Source of the DNA: an uncultured Ilyobacter sp.
Lineage (GTDB): Bacteria; Fusobacteriota; Fusobacteriia; Fusobacteriales; Fusobacteriaceae
Length of the DNA stretch: 64,000 bases
Direction: 5' to 3'
NCBI RefSeq assembly: GCF_963668515.1
Contig: NZ_OY764864.1
Location: 558,001-622,000, forward strand
Below the pieces are notes generated by a model that had not been told where the DNA came from, did no database searches, and saw only the letters and a program-made list of their open reading frames with translations. This document shows, in pieces, positions 8,343 through 16,802 of the stretch (positions within the stretch are counted from its first letter, which is position 1; the number at the start of each line of letters is the position of its first letter). A program made the position numbers and the translations under genes.

Positions 8343-8502
8343 GAAAAAAGATGCTTTCAGTATCTGCATTTTTATGAGTGTTTTTTCTTATTTTATAACC
8401 TGTTTTTTCAATGACAGTGTAGTTTCTGTGGCTCCTTTGTTCTGGACTCTGCTAGCTGTTGGAATTTCTTTAAATGAGGAGTTTAAAGAAACTGAAATCT
8501 AA
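8335..8502 (+). pseudogene. C-terminal fragment of an O-antigen ligase-like membrane protein
   Basis: About 50 codons in one frame to a TAA encode a hydrophobic segment (ICIFMSVFSYFITCFFNDS) followed by a second (VVSVAPLFWTLLAVGIS) and a short acidic tail. This resembles the very C-terminus of Wzy/WaaL-type O-antigen ligases; some members of that superfamily glycosylate type IV pilins. There is no Shine-Dalgarno or start for this segment alone, and the pilin 2 terminator forms its left edge, so I read it as a gene remnant. The family call is from memory of the motif pattern. Confidence 0.4.
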
Positions 8503-8523
8503 TTTAAGAGTAGCTGAGGTTAT

Positions 8524-8625
8524 TTTTATCATTATTCGTGTCAATTTTTTATATTTTTCATTGGTCTTTATTCGTGACTAAATCTTTTTACTTTAGTTAT
8601 TGTATAAATTCAGTGTTTTTAGAAA
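8524..8625. repeat. Degenerate copy of the right end of the 387-bp repeat
   Basis: The stretch from CATTATTCGTGT through TTTATTCGTGACTAAATC to ATAAATTCAGT matches the last 90 or so bases of the repeat (about 6908-6993) with scattered changes. It lies just upstream of pilin 3, as copy 1 lies just upstream of pilin 1. Confidence 0.7.
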
Positions 8626-8658
8626 AAATACAGATAATTCATGCAGGAGGCTGAAAAA

Positions 8659-9126
8659 ATGAGAAAAAGAGGATTTACTCTAGTGGAACTTATGATAGTG
8701 ATAGCGGTGATAGCTCTTTTGGCAGCTATAGCACTTCCAAAATTCAGTGATGTTACTTCTCAGGCCAAGGTTGCAAATGTACAAGGGAATCTGGCAAATG
8801 TCAGAACCTCTATAGGAATATACTATGCCAAAACAGAGAGATATCCGGACTTTACTGGAGATGGTGCGACTTATGGAGATCTATCGGAAGTATCTGATAC
8901 TGGAATAAATGGAGAAGAGGTTTATTTTACAGATGTATACAATAAAAGTGAGATGGTTTCAACACCTTCATATGAAGGTGTTGAAAGCGGGGATACTACA
9001 TGGAATAATATAACAAAGAACAATCCAGAAAATGGAGGCTGGACCTATTCCTATGACGAGGGGACAATAATAGCAGACCTTCCAGACAATGCTTACGGTC
9101 AGGGTATAATCTGGTCTGAGTTTTAG
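8659..9126 (+). CDS. Type IV pilin-like protein 3
   Basis: A 155-residue prepilin: MRKRG, cleavage, then FTLVELMIVIAVIALLAAIALPKF, with Glu5. The VTSQAKVANVQGNL segment is identical to that of pilin 2. The C-terminal part has GGWTYSYDEGTIIADLPDN and ends WSEF. I chose ATG 8659, with AGGAGG at 8645-8650 eight bases upstream; the ATG at 8641 overlaps that site. It is probably a paralogous or alternative subunit. No obvious promoter is visible apart from the degenerate repeat tail upstream. Confidence 0.88.
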   Translation: MRKRGFTLVELMIVIAVIALLAAIALPKFSDVTSQAKVANVQGNLANVRTSIGIYYAKTERYPDFTGDGATYGDLSEVSDTGINGEEVYFTDVYNKSEMVSTPSYEGVESGDTTWNNITKNNPENGGWTYSYDEGTIIADLPDNAYGQGIIWSEF

Positions 9127-9465
9127 TTTTTATACATAAATAAAGAAAAATAATCGGTCAAAGAAGCATTCTGGAAATAAAAAATCAAAATAAAAGGGCT
9201 TGTCCTCAAATAAAAACTATGATAAAATAATTTTTGGTGTCTCATAATAGAGGGGTGTATTGGATTGAAGGCTGGATTATTTTGTCGTCAAAAAAAAGAA
9301 TACTTCTGCTTTTTTTACGGTGGGACAGGTATATCCTTTTTTAAAGAAAAATTTTACGGGACAAGTATAAATAAAACAAAAGCTGATTATAAGCCTGATT
9401 CTATACTAAAAGTTTAGTATATTCCAGGCTTTTTTATATACTTAAATAGGTTTTAGGAGGTTATC
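9127..9465. other. Intergenic region with terminator before the flavoprotein gene
   Basis: No gene is visible. A long hairpin at 9391-9430 (AAGCCTG/CAGGCTT outside TATACTAAA/TTTAGTATA) is followed by six T residues. It could terminate pilin 3 transcription or act as a leader terminator for the gene at 9466, whose start is only 35 bp further on. Confidence 0.6.
9391..9437 (+). terminator. Two-part hairpin terminator upstream of 9466
   Basis: Outer arms AAGCCTG (9391-9397) and CAGGCTT plus inner nine-base arms TATACTAAA/TTTAGTATA, then TTTTTT. Confidence 0.8.
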
Positions 9466-10854
9466 ATGAAGTATGATATTATTTTTGTAGGTGGGGGACA
9501 GGCAAATATTTTTGGAGCTTACGAAGCAATAACAAAGAATCCCAAATTGAAGATTCTAATTGTAGATAAGGGGAGGATGCTGAAAGAAAGAATCTGTCCC
9601 AAGGAAAAGACGGATAAGTGTGTAAAATGCGATACTTGTGCAATAATATACGGTATAAGCGGGGCAGGGGCATATTCCGATTCTAAATTTAATATGGACT
9701 ATAGAGTTGGTGGAGATGTACATACGGTTACAGGCAAACAGCTTGTAAATAATACGATAAACTATGTGGCGGAGATTTATAAAGAATTTGGTTTTGACGA
9801 AGAACCTGCAGGTATAAAATACAACGAGGAAATGGAAGAGATAAAAAGAAGATGTATAGAAAATAACGTGCAGCTGGTGGATACTCCTACAATGCATTTA
9901 GGGACAGACGGATCTAGAGAATTGTACACAAAACTAGTGGACTACCTTTTGGAGAAGGAGGTAGAATTTCTAACTGGCCACGGTATAGAGGAGCTGGTCA
10001 TAGAAGATGGTCATGTGAAAGGAATAGTGCTGTTAGGGAAGAAATCTGAAACAATTTATTCTAATAATGTAGTCATGGGTATAGGAAGAAGCGGAGCCAA
10101 TAAAATGATGAAACTCTGCCAAAAGCATGGAATAGAATATAGTACAGGAGCAATAGATGTAGGAGTAAGGGTAGAAGTACCTGATGTGGTAATGAAGGAT
10201 ATAAACAAAAATTTTTATGAAGCTAAAATGGTATATTACACCGAAAAGTACAGAGATAAGATGAGAACATTTTGCAGCAATCCCAGCGGATTCATCGCTG
10301 TGGAAAAACACAGTGATGATGTAATATTGGCCAACGGTCATGCATATAAAGACAGAAAATCTATAAATACAAACTTAGCCCTTCTTTGTACAAAAACTTT
10401 TACTCACCCATTCAGCCATCCATTTGAGTATGCAACTGCCATAGCCAAGATGTCATCTATGCTTACAGGGGGTAAAATCCTGATGCAGTCATATGGAGAC
10501 TTGAAGGCTGGAAGAAGGTCCACAGAGGAGAGATTATCTAGGCTTAACATAGTTCCGACAACAGATGATTACGTGGCTGGGGATATAGCACTAGCTTGTC
10601 CAAAAAGGATATTAGATAATATAATCGAGTTTATAGAGGTTCACGACAAGATAACTCCTGGTTTTGCATCCAGTGATTTATTGCTTTATTTTCCAGAGAT
10701 AAAGTTTAGAAGTACTAGGGTGGCTATAAATGAGCATATGGAAACGAGCATTAAAGGGTTCTATTCTGTGGGAGACAGTTCGGGGTATGGAAGCGGACTT
10801 AATATTGCTGCGGTAATGGGAATACTTGCAACCAGAGATATAATAGACAAATAG
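9466..10854 (+). CDS. FAD-dependent oxidoreductase of the COG2509 type
   Basis: A 462-residue flavoprotein with an N-terminal FAD-binding motif (IIFVGGGQANIFGAYEA) and a C-terminal FAD motif ending in GFYSVGDSSGYGSGLNIAAVMG. Near residues 45-60 it has a cysteine-rich stretch (CPKEKTDKCVKCDTC) followed by YGISGAGAYSDSKFN, characteristic of a family annotated only as FAD-dependent dehydrogenase. Its substrate is unknown. It stands alone between a terminator and the metK leader, with AGGAGG nine bases before ATG 9466. Confidence 0.8.
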   Translation: MKYDIIFVGGGQANIFGAYEAITKNPKLKILIVDKGRMLKERICPKEKTDKCVKCDTCAIIYGISGAGAYSDSKFNMDYRVGGDVHTVTGKQLVNNTINYVAEIYKEFGFDEEPAGIKYNEEMEEIKRRCIENNVQLVDTPTMHLGTDGSRELYTKLVDYLLEKEVEFLTGHGIEELVIEDGHVKGIVLLGKKSETIYSNNVVMGIGRSGANKMMKLCQKHGIEYSTGAIDVGVRVEVPDVVMKDINKNFYEAKMVYYTEKYRDKMRTFCSNPSGFIAVEKHSDDVILANGHAYKDRKSINTNLALLCTKTFTHPFSHPFEYATAIAKMSSMLTGGKILMQSYGDLKAGRRSTEERLSRLNIVPTTDDYVAGDIALACPKRILDNIIEFIEVHDKITPGFASSDLLLYFPEIKFRSTRVAINEHMETSIKGFYSVGDSSGYGSGLNIAAVMGILATRDIIDK

Positions 10855-10968
10855 AAAAAATTCTTTCGTTAATAGATGATATTTTTTAGCATTAACATAG
10901 TTTTAGTAAAGTACCTTATCCGGTCAAAAGAGCTGTTTTTAATATTTGATTTTGAATATCAAAAATTA

Positions 10969-10997
10969 TTGACAAAAATATAACAGAGGTATATAAT
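10969..10997 (+). promoter_or_regulatory. Promoter of the metK transcript
   Basis: TTGACA (10969-10974), 17-bp spacer, TATAAT (10992-10997); consensus in both boxes. It lies about 30 bp upstream of the riboswitch aptamer. Confidence 0.85.
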
Positions 10998-11025
10998 TTA
11001 CATAAATAAAATTAAATAATATACG

Positions 11026-11176
11026 ATTCTTATCGAGAGTGGTGGAGGGACTGACCCTGTGAAACCCGGCAACCTGCCTTAAAAGGTGTGGTGCTAATTT
11101 CAGAGCTAAAAAAGCGAAGATAAGAGAGAGACATGATCTGTACAGCCTCTTTCTTACTGAAGGAGGCTTTTTTATA
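11026..11176 (+). ncRNA. SAM-I (S-box) riboswitch with terminator, upstream of metK
   Basis: The core CTTATCGAGAGTGGTGGAGG, then GAAACCCGGCAACC, GGTGCTAATTT and the closing GATAAGAG strand is the S-box aptamer (about 11028-11126). An intrinsic terminator follows (AGCCTC...GAGGCT, 11144-11168, then T6). In this class S-adenosylmethionine binding favours the terminator, so metK is shut off when SAM is plentiful. Confidence 0.95.
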
Positions 11177-11210
11177 TAAAAAATAATATTACCAAGGAGG
11201 ATTAATATAA

Positions 11211-12359
11211 ATGGAAAATAAAATATTTTTTACTTCAGAATGTGTGTCACCGGGCCATCCAGATAAGATAGCCGACCAAGTATCAGATGCAGTGCTAGAT
11301 GCCTGCATAGCAGAAGATCCAAATTCTAGGGTAGCCTGCGAGGTGTTCTGTACCACAGGTCAGGTAGTGGTAGGAGGAGAGATAACTACCAATACATATG
11401 TAGATGTACAAAAGATAGTAAGAGACAAGATAGATGAGATCGGATACAAGCAGGGTATGGGATTTGACTCAGACTGCGGAGTACTAAATGCAATTCACTC
11501 ACAGTCACCTGATATAGCCATGGGTGTAGATATCGGTGGAGCAGGAGACCAGGGAATAATGTTTGGAGGAGCTGTAAAAGAAACTCCTGAACTTATGCCA
11601 TTAGCCCTTGTTCTTGCAAGGGAGATAATCGTAAAATATACAAGAATGGCAAGATCTAAAGAGATAATCTGGGGAAGACCAGATGCAAAATCTCAGGTAA
11701 CTCTGGCATATAATAAAAACGGAACAGTAGACCATGTGGATACAGTGGTAGTGTCTGTACAGCATAATCCTGAAGTGAGCCAGGAAGAGATCCATGAGAC
11801 AATAATCGAGAAGGTTGTAAAACCTGTCCTTGAAAAATATAAGATGAACCCTGTAAGGGTAAAGCATTACCACATCAATCCCACAGGAAGATTCGTAATC
11901 GGAGGACCTCACGGAGATGCTGGTCTTACAGGAAGAAAGATAATAGTAGATACCTATGGTGGATACTTTAGACACGGTGGGGGGGCTTTCTCAGGAAAGG
12001 ACCCTTCAAAGGTGGACAGATCTGCCGCTTATGCAGCGAGATGGGTAGCTAAAAATATAGTTGCTGCAGAACTTGCAGAAAAGTGTGAGATACAGCTATC
12101 TTATGCTATAGGCGTGGTAGAGCCTACATCTGTAAAGGTGGATACCTTTGGAACAGGAAAGATAGAAGAGGTAAAATTGGCAGAGATAGTGCAAAAGGTA
12201 TTTGACCTAAGTCCTAGGGGGATAGAGCTGGCCTTAGAGTTGAGATCAGGAAACTTTAAGTATCAGGATTTGGCAGCTTTCGGTCATATAGGAAGGACAG
12301 ATATAGATCTTCCTTGGGAAAGAACAAACAAGGTAGAGGCTATAAAAAAACTTGTATAA
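11211..12359 (+). CDS. metK: S-adenosylmethionine synthetase
   Basis: A 382-residue enzyme making S-adenosylmethionine from methionine and ATP. Visible signatures include [17 protein letters not shown] at the N-terminus, the [10 protein letters not shown] loop and the glycine-rich GGGAFSGKD motif, plus conserved [16 protein letters not shown]. Length and domain order are normal. Transcription is controlled by the SAM-I riboswitch directly upstream, a feedback loop on the product. AAGGAGG lies upstream of ATG 11211. A terminator follows at 12376. Confidence 0.98.
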   Translation: MENKIFFTSECVSPGHPDKIADQVSDAVLDACIAEDPNSRVACEVFCTTGQVVVGGEITTNTYVDVQKIVRDKIDEIGYKQGMGFDSDCGVLNAIHSQSPDIAMGVDIGGAGDQGIMFGGAVKETPELMPLALVLAREIIVKYTRMARSKEIIWGRPDAKSQVTLAYNKNGTVDHVDTVVVSVQHNPEVSQEEIHETIIEKVVKPVLEKYKMNPVRVKHYHINPTGRFVIGGPHGDAGLTGRKIIVDTYGGYFRHGGGAFSGKDPSKVDRSAAYAARWVAKNIVAAELAEKCEIQLSYAIGVVEPTSVKVDTFGTGKIEEVKLAEIVQKVFDLSPRGIELALELRSGNFKYQDLAAFGHIGRTDIDLPWERTNKVEAIKKLV

Positions 12360-12373
12360 CATAAAAATAGTCT

Positions 12374-12404
12374 AAAAAGGCAGTCTTATGACTGTCTTTT
12401 TTAA
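12374..12404 (+). terminator. Terminator of metK
   Basis: AAAGGCAGTC and GACTGTCTTT arms around TTAT, then a T-run, 15 bp after the stop. Confidence 0.8.
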
Positions 12405-12438
12405 TATTCAAATGCATGAATGTAGCAAAAGATAAAAC

Positions 12439-12467
12439 TTGACAGAAACGCTAAAGAAATGTAAAGT
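12439..12467 (+). promoter_or_regulatory. Likely promoter of the rnf-like operon
   Basis: TTGACA (12439-12444), 17-bp spacer, TAAAGT (12462-12467); about 130 bp before rnfC. Confidence 0.55.
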
Positions 12468-12600
12468 TATTAATTATAAAATAATGCTGATAAAACTTGT
12501 AGATTTAAAATGAATCTGCAAAGAAAGAGGAATTGATTTTTTATTATAGAATAATATTTTTGTCATGAAAAATCCCATTGGTAAGTGAAAGGGGGAGGGT

Positions 12601-13917
12601 ATGAAGATATTAAAACCTAGAGGCGGGGTTCATCCAAAAGAAATGAAGGAGTTGGCCTCAGATAAAAATATAGAAGTGATGCCTGATCTAAAGGAGTATA
12701 AAGTATCCCTCCATCAGCATATAGGGGTTCCTGCTTTTCCTATGGTATCTGTAGGAGACTATGTAATGGCAGGCCAGGAGATAGGTAAATGTATTGCAAT
12801 GCTATCAGTGGCAGTTCATTCTCCTGTATCTGGATATATCAAGGATATAGTGAAAGAAAATAATGAAACATTTATAATTGTAGAAAATGACTTTGAAAAT
12901 AATTGGATTGATTTAAAACCGTGGTATGATATAAATTTATTTACAGGAAAAACTTCCACAAAATTTGTTACTTTTATAAGGGAGATGGGGATATGCGGTC
13001 TAGGCGGTGCAATGTTTCCCACTCACATGAAATTTCAGGCTGATGAATATGAAAAAATACATACTATAATAATAAATGGGGCTGAGTGTGAACCTTATTT
13101 AAATTCAGACAACAGGATCATGGTGGAAAAGACCTCAGAAATTATGATTACTCTAAAGAGATTATTTGATTTTATGAATATAAGTAAGGTAATTATCGCA
13201 ATAGAGGACAATAAAAAAGAGGCCATTGAGAAAATAAAAAAAATTCTGGACAATTCTGGAAAAATAGAACTGGCAGTTCTTGAAAGTGTATATCCTCAAG
13301 GAGGGGAGAAGCAGATCATAAAATCCCTGATGGGTATAGAGGTACCGGTACACAAGATACCTATGGAGTATGGAGTGGCAGTAATAAATGTGGGGACCTT
13401 GTATGCCTTGTATGAGGGGATGTATAGGGGCAAACCTCTTATAGAAAGAGTTATCACAGTATCTGGACTTGGGATAAAAGAACCTAAGAATGTTTTGGCC
13501 AAGATAGGTACTCCTGTAAAGGATATTTTGGATTATGCTGGCATAGACAGAAGTAAAACCTATAAGGTTATTTTAGGCGGACCTATGATGGGAAGAACCA
13601 TAGCGGATGAGAGAGAAAATCTTAAGAAGGGTACTGGCGGAATACTGGCTTTGCTGAAAGATGAATGCAATGAATATGAAACAAAAGCCTGTATAAACTG
13701 CGGTGCCTGTGTAGATGTGTGCCCTATGGGACTTATGCCCCTTAGATATGTGGAGTTAGTAAGAAAAGGGGATTACAACAGGATGGAAAAAAGATACAGC
13801 CTCAGTAGTTGCATAAAATGCGGTTGCTGTGAATATGCATGTCCTACTAAAAGGCCCATTATAAAATCGATATTTACAGGTCTGAAAAAATTGAAGGAGG
13901 GGAAAAATGGATTATAA
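12601..13917 (+). CDS. rnfC: RnfC-like subunit of an ion-translocating ferredoxin:NAD oxidoreductase
   Basis: A 438-residue peripheral subunit. The N-terminal barrel-sandwich domain begins LKPRGGVHPKEMK. The NADH/FMN region has GICGLGGAMFPTHMK and INGAECEPYLNSDNR. Two [4Fe-4S] motifs follow: CINCGACVDVCP (near 364) and CIKCGCCEYACP (near 405). RnfC is the soluble entry point for electrons exchanged with NAD. It looks intact, in contrast to the later genes of this operon. It overlaps the next gene by 11 bp, with AAGGAGGGG before that gene's ATG. Start ATG 12601 has GGGGGAG upstream. Confidence 0.92.
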   Translation: MKILKPRGGVHPKEMKELASDKNIEVMPDLKEYKVSLHQHIGVPAFPMVSVGDYVMAGQEIGKCIAMLSVAVHSPVSGYIKDIVKENNETFIIVENDFENNWIDLKPWYDINLFTGKTSTKFVTFIREMGICGLGGAMFPTHMKFQADEYEKIHTIIINGAECEPYLNSDNRIMVEKTSEIMITLKRLFDFMNISKVIIAIEDNKKEAIEKIKKILDNSGKIELAVLESVYPQGGEKQIIKSLMGIEVPVHKIPMEYGVAVINVGTLYALYEGMYRGKPLIERVITVSGLGIKEPKNVLAKIGTPVKDILDYAGIDRSKTYKVILGGPMMGRTIADERENLKKGTGGILALLKDECNEYETKACINCGACVDVCPMGLMPLRYVELVRKGDYNRMEKRYSLSSCIKCGCCEYACPTKRPIIKSIFTGLKKLKEGKNGL

Positions 13918-15631
13918 ATTAAGTGCTTCTCCTCACGTAAGAAAAAAAGATACGCTGGAAATGGTGATGTATGACGTGGTAATAGCCCTTCTTCCCTGCA
14001 TGGCAAGTGCTGTGTATTATTTTGGATGGAAGGCGGTAAATATAATGTTGATGGCTGTAACGTCTGGTCTCCTAACGGAAGCATTAATGGCAAGACTTAT
14101 GCAAAAATCTTGGAAATGCATACTTGACGGGAGCGGACTGGTGACGGCACTTCTTCTGGCACTTATAGTCCCCCACCTGACTCCTCTATGGATGGTGGCC
14201 TTAGGAACTGTTTTCGGTATAGGGGTTGGAAAGATGGCATATGGGGGGGTTGGAGAAAATATTTTTAATCCAGCCCTTGTGGGAAGAATATTTATGATGA
14301 TATCCTTTCCAAGCACTCTTTATAAGTTTCATACTGCTGATGGTTTAGCAGGTGCTACAGTATTTCCCTTGATTAAATATATGGGTGCAGACTGGCTTGC
14401 ATCAAGTGTAGGAGGGAAAATAGAACTTTATAAAAATCTTTTTACAGGAAAAGAAATTTTGGGGTCAATGGGTGAAATAAACAAGGGAGCTATTTTAGCT
14501 GGGTTTCTATACTTGGGTTTTAGAAAGAGATTGAAATGGAGAGTTCCTCTTCTGGTAGTTGCAACCAGCGGAATTTTGAGTTATTTATATGGAGAGGACC
14601 CTGTTATTTCGATTCTTTCAGGAGGTCTGATTTTTGGAGCCGTATACATGTGCACGGATATGGTGAGTGGACCCGTAACTGAAAATGGAAAGGCTGTTTT
14701 TGCTATATTTGTGGGAACGTCTGCTTTTTTAATCAGGAAGAACACCTCGCATCCTGTGGGGATAGGCTATGCTATTCTTCTAGGAAATGTGATAGCACCA
14801 CTTATAAATAAATATACGGAACCTAGGGTATATGGAAAGGATAGGAATATGAAAAAAATATATGGTATTTTATCAGTGGTGATTCTTTTTATAATCGGGA
14901 TATTCATGCTTACTGGACTAGATAAAATAAGTCAGAGGAGAAAAGAGATTCGCGAGGAAAAACTTATGTCTCAGGTGAAAAGTTATATTTTTCAAAAGGA
15001 GCTGAGGTATGAAGATGAAGAGGGAATCTATTATGAGGGTTATGTGTTTATACCGGCATATGATGAAGATGAGAATAGATATTACTTTGTTCTAGGAGAG
15101 GCACGGGGTTACGGAAGTAAAATGATAAAGTTTGCTATGGGAATAACACCAGATAAAAAAATAGCAGGAGTAAGGATATTAGAATCCAGTGAGACAGAGG
15201 GTCTTGGATCTAAAATAAGAGATGAAAAATGGATGGAGCATTGGCGGGGAATGGATTCTGAGTACAAATTTGATAAGGAAAAAGATGCAGCAGCTGGAGC
15301 CACATACACTTATAAGAATATTTATAAAACCTTCAATGAAGTATTGGTAAAAAGTAAAAATCTTTCCAAAGACTACTCTCAAGAGGAAGAGTTAGATGGG
15401 GAAGGAGGAGCTACCGATACTGAAGGTTGGGGAGAAGAGGAAACAGAATCTCAAGAGACTCAGATGTCAGAAGCAGAGGCTCTAGACGGAGAAGGAGGAG
15501 CTACAGATACTGAAGGCTGGGAAGAAGAGGAAACAGAATCCCAAGAGACTCAGATGTCAGAAACAGAGACGCAAGACGGAGAAGGGGGAGCCAGCGATTC
15601 TGAGTGGGAGGAAGAGGGTGAGTCAAAATGA
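13907..15631 (+). CDS. rnfD: RnfD-RnfG fusion protein with acidic C-terminal repeats
   Basis: One 574-residue frame joins two subunits that are normally separate. Residues about 1-315 are a polytopic RnfD with the FMN-threonine motif GLAGATVF (T151). A further transmembrane helix (about 318-336, YGILSVVILFIIGIFMLTG) starts the RnfG part, with EARGYGSKM, SSETEGLGSKI and flavinylation motif AGATYT (T466). The tail (497-574) is two 30-residue acidic repeats plus a partial third, not typical of RnfG. The family transfers electrons through covalent FMN across the membrane. The start is coupled to rnfC and the stop overlaps the next start (ATGA). Confidence 0.9.
   Translation: MDYKLSASPHVRKKDTLEMVMYDVVIALLPCMASAVYYFGWKAVNIMLMAVTSGLLTEALMARLMQKSWKCILDGSGLVTALLLALIVPHLTPLWMVALGTVFGIGVGKMAYGGVGENIFNPALVGRIFMMISFPSTLYKFHTADGLAGATVFPLIKYMGADWLASSVGGKIELYKNLFTGKEILGSMGEINKGAILAGFLYLGFRKRLKWRVPLLVVATSGILSYLYGEDPVISILSGGLIFGAVYMCTDMVSGPVTENGKAVFAIFVGTSAFLIRKNTSHPVGIGYAILLGNVIAPLINKYTEPRVYGKDRNMKKIYGILSVVILFIIGIFMLTGLDKISQRRKEIREEKLMSQVKSYIFQKELRYEDEEGIYYEGYVFIPAYDEDENRYYFVLGEARGYGSKMIKFAMGITPDKKIAGVRILESSETEGLGSKIRDEKWMEHWRGMDSEYKFDKEKDAAAGATYTYKNIYKTFNEVLVKSKNLSKDYSQEEELDGEGGATDTEGWGEEETESQETQMSEAEALDGEGGATDTEGWEEEETESQETQMSETETQDGEGGASDSEWEEEGESK
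15395..15628 (+). repeat. 90-bp in-frame tandem repeats at the 3' end of rnfDG
   Basis: Units at 15395-15484 and 15485-15574 and a partial unit at 15575-15628. Each begins DGEGGA(T/S)D and is rich in Glu, Thr and Ser. The near-identity of the DNA points to recent slippage or unequal exchange. Confidence 0.9.
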
Positions 15632-16143
15632 TAAAAAGAGGCCGTGAACTTCTGTTAAAAAGTGGAGTTTTTATACTTATACTTGCTTCTAATTTTAGTC
15701 TTGCAACTATATTTAAGGTATGGCTTCTGGAAACAGCTTTTCTTACCGTGCTTTTTTTATATGGTAAAATTCAAAAAAAAATGGTAAGCGGCAGATATTA
15801 TAGATATAATCTAATGATTTTTTCATTTTTGATGGTTGCAGCTTTGATGAATTTTTCTAGTGAAATATTTCAGAATGGAGAGGGAAGATTTTCTCGTCTT
15901 TTAGTGGTTATAATTTTAAACTATTATATGTATTTGGATATGAAAAATGGTTTGAAAGATGTGAGAGATGTAAGTGTTACCTTCATAAGCATTGGACTGT
16001 TGATGTGGGGTATCAGAAAGTCATTTTTATATTTTCCTGAACCGGTGCTATTTTTCAGTCTGCCTCCGGGAATACTATTTTCATTTGCTTTGGTAGCTGC
16101 CATTATCAGAAAAGCTTTAAAGAGAGGTGGAGAAAATGTTTAG
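15628..16143 (+). CDS. RnfE-like membrane protein lacking the conserved cysteines
   Basis: A 171-residue protein with about six hydrophobic segments, in the operon position expected for RnfE. ILILASNFSLAT aligns without gaps to the usual VLVLGLCPTLAV, placing Asn where RnfE has its membrane-cluster cysteine; LVVIILNYYMYL similarly puts Tyr in place of the cysteine of the VVNC motif. The protein contains no cysteine at all. True RnfE with RnfA is reported to hold a [2Fe-2S] cluster in the membrane, so electron transfer by this protein is doubtful. Alignment is by eye and divergence is large. Confidence 0.65.
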   Translation: MIKRGRELLLKSGVFILILASNFSLATIFKVWLLETAFLTVLFLYGKIQKKMVSGRYYRYNLMIFSFLMVAALMNFSSEIFQNGEGRFSRLLVVIILNYYMYLDMKNGLKDVRDVSVTFISIGLLMWGIRKSFLYFPEPVLFFSLPPGILFSFALVAAIIRKALKRGGENV

Positions 16144-16663
16144 ATTTTTAATTGGAATCGTGCTGGCTGCATTCATTACGGAAAATGTATTTTTTTCAAG
16201 ATATGATTCCGGTGATCATTTTAGTGAGGATAAAAATGATGAGAAAACACTAGGGATAATGACTTTGACTATAATTGAGCTTATCTGGATAGGATATAGT
16301 TTTTCATACTTTGTATCTGGAGGAAAATTATTTACAATAATGGTTATTATTTTTTTTCTGGGAGAGATAATCAAGATTGTTTTTAGAAAAAATTATAAAA
16401 GAAAAGATATAGATGACCTCATAAAGATAACCATTATACTTTCTGCTTTCAACATAAATTTCGAAAAAAGTTACATAGATAATCTAATACTGGTTTTTAT
16501 ATCGGGATTTTTTTATTTTATATTCTGCCTTATATTTGCCAGTACAAACGAAAGGCTGGAATACCTTGAAATTCCAGAATTTATGGAAGGAGGTCCAATA
16601 AAAGTAGTGACCTTTGCTCTAGTAGCAATGGTTTTTTATGCATTTACAGGGATAAAGCTTTGA
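16136..16663 (+). CDS. RnfA-like membrane protein lacking the conserved cysteines
   Basis: A 175-residue protein. The C-terminal stretch STNERLEYLEIPEFMEGGPIK resembles RnfA (IRERLE...VPKPFRGFPI), and ITENVFFSRY resembles the RnfA start VNNFVLSRF. In that ungapped alignment the RnfA cysteine of GICPF is Asp (SGDHF), and the TTNC region reads SAFN. Only one unrelated cysteine remains. I chose ATG 16136, with GAGG 8 nt upstream; it overlaps the RnfE-like gene by 8 bp. No rnfB follows; a terminator and then ftsY do. Confidence 0.65.
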   Translation: MFRFLIGIVLAAFITENVFFSRYDSGDHFSEDKNDEKTLGIMTLTIIELIWIGYSFSYFVSGGKLFTIMVIIFFLGEIIKIVFRKNYKRKDIDDLIKITIILSAFNINFEKSYIDNLILVFISGFFYFIFCLIFASTNERLEYLEIPEFMEGGPIKVVTFALVAMVFYAFTGIKL

Positions 16664-16690
16664 AAAAGACCTCATGGGGTCTTTTTTTTG
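16664..16690 (+). terminator. Terminator closing the rnf-like operon
   Basis: AAAGACC-TCAT-GGGGTCTTT followed by a T-run, directly after the RnfA-like stop. Confidence 0.85.
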
Positions 16691-16802
16691 GAACAATGCT
16701 GAGGTGCAATTTTTTCTAGAATTTGCTTTATCTTGAAAATGGATATTAAATATGATAGTATTTACTAAAAACCTTGTAAAATAAGTGTTTAGGAGGAAAA
16801 AA

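Noticed and set aside
8257-8502. 81-codon frame starting inside pilin 2
   Set aside because: The first 25 codons are an out-of-frame reading of pilin 2 and its terminator. Only the part after 8335 looks like a real, but broken, gene piece.
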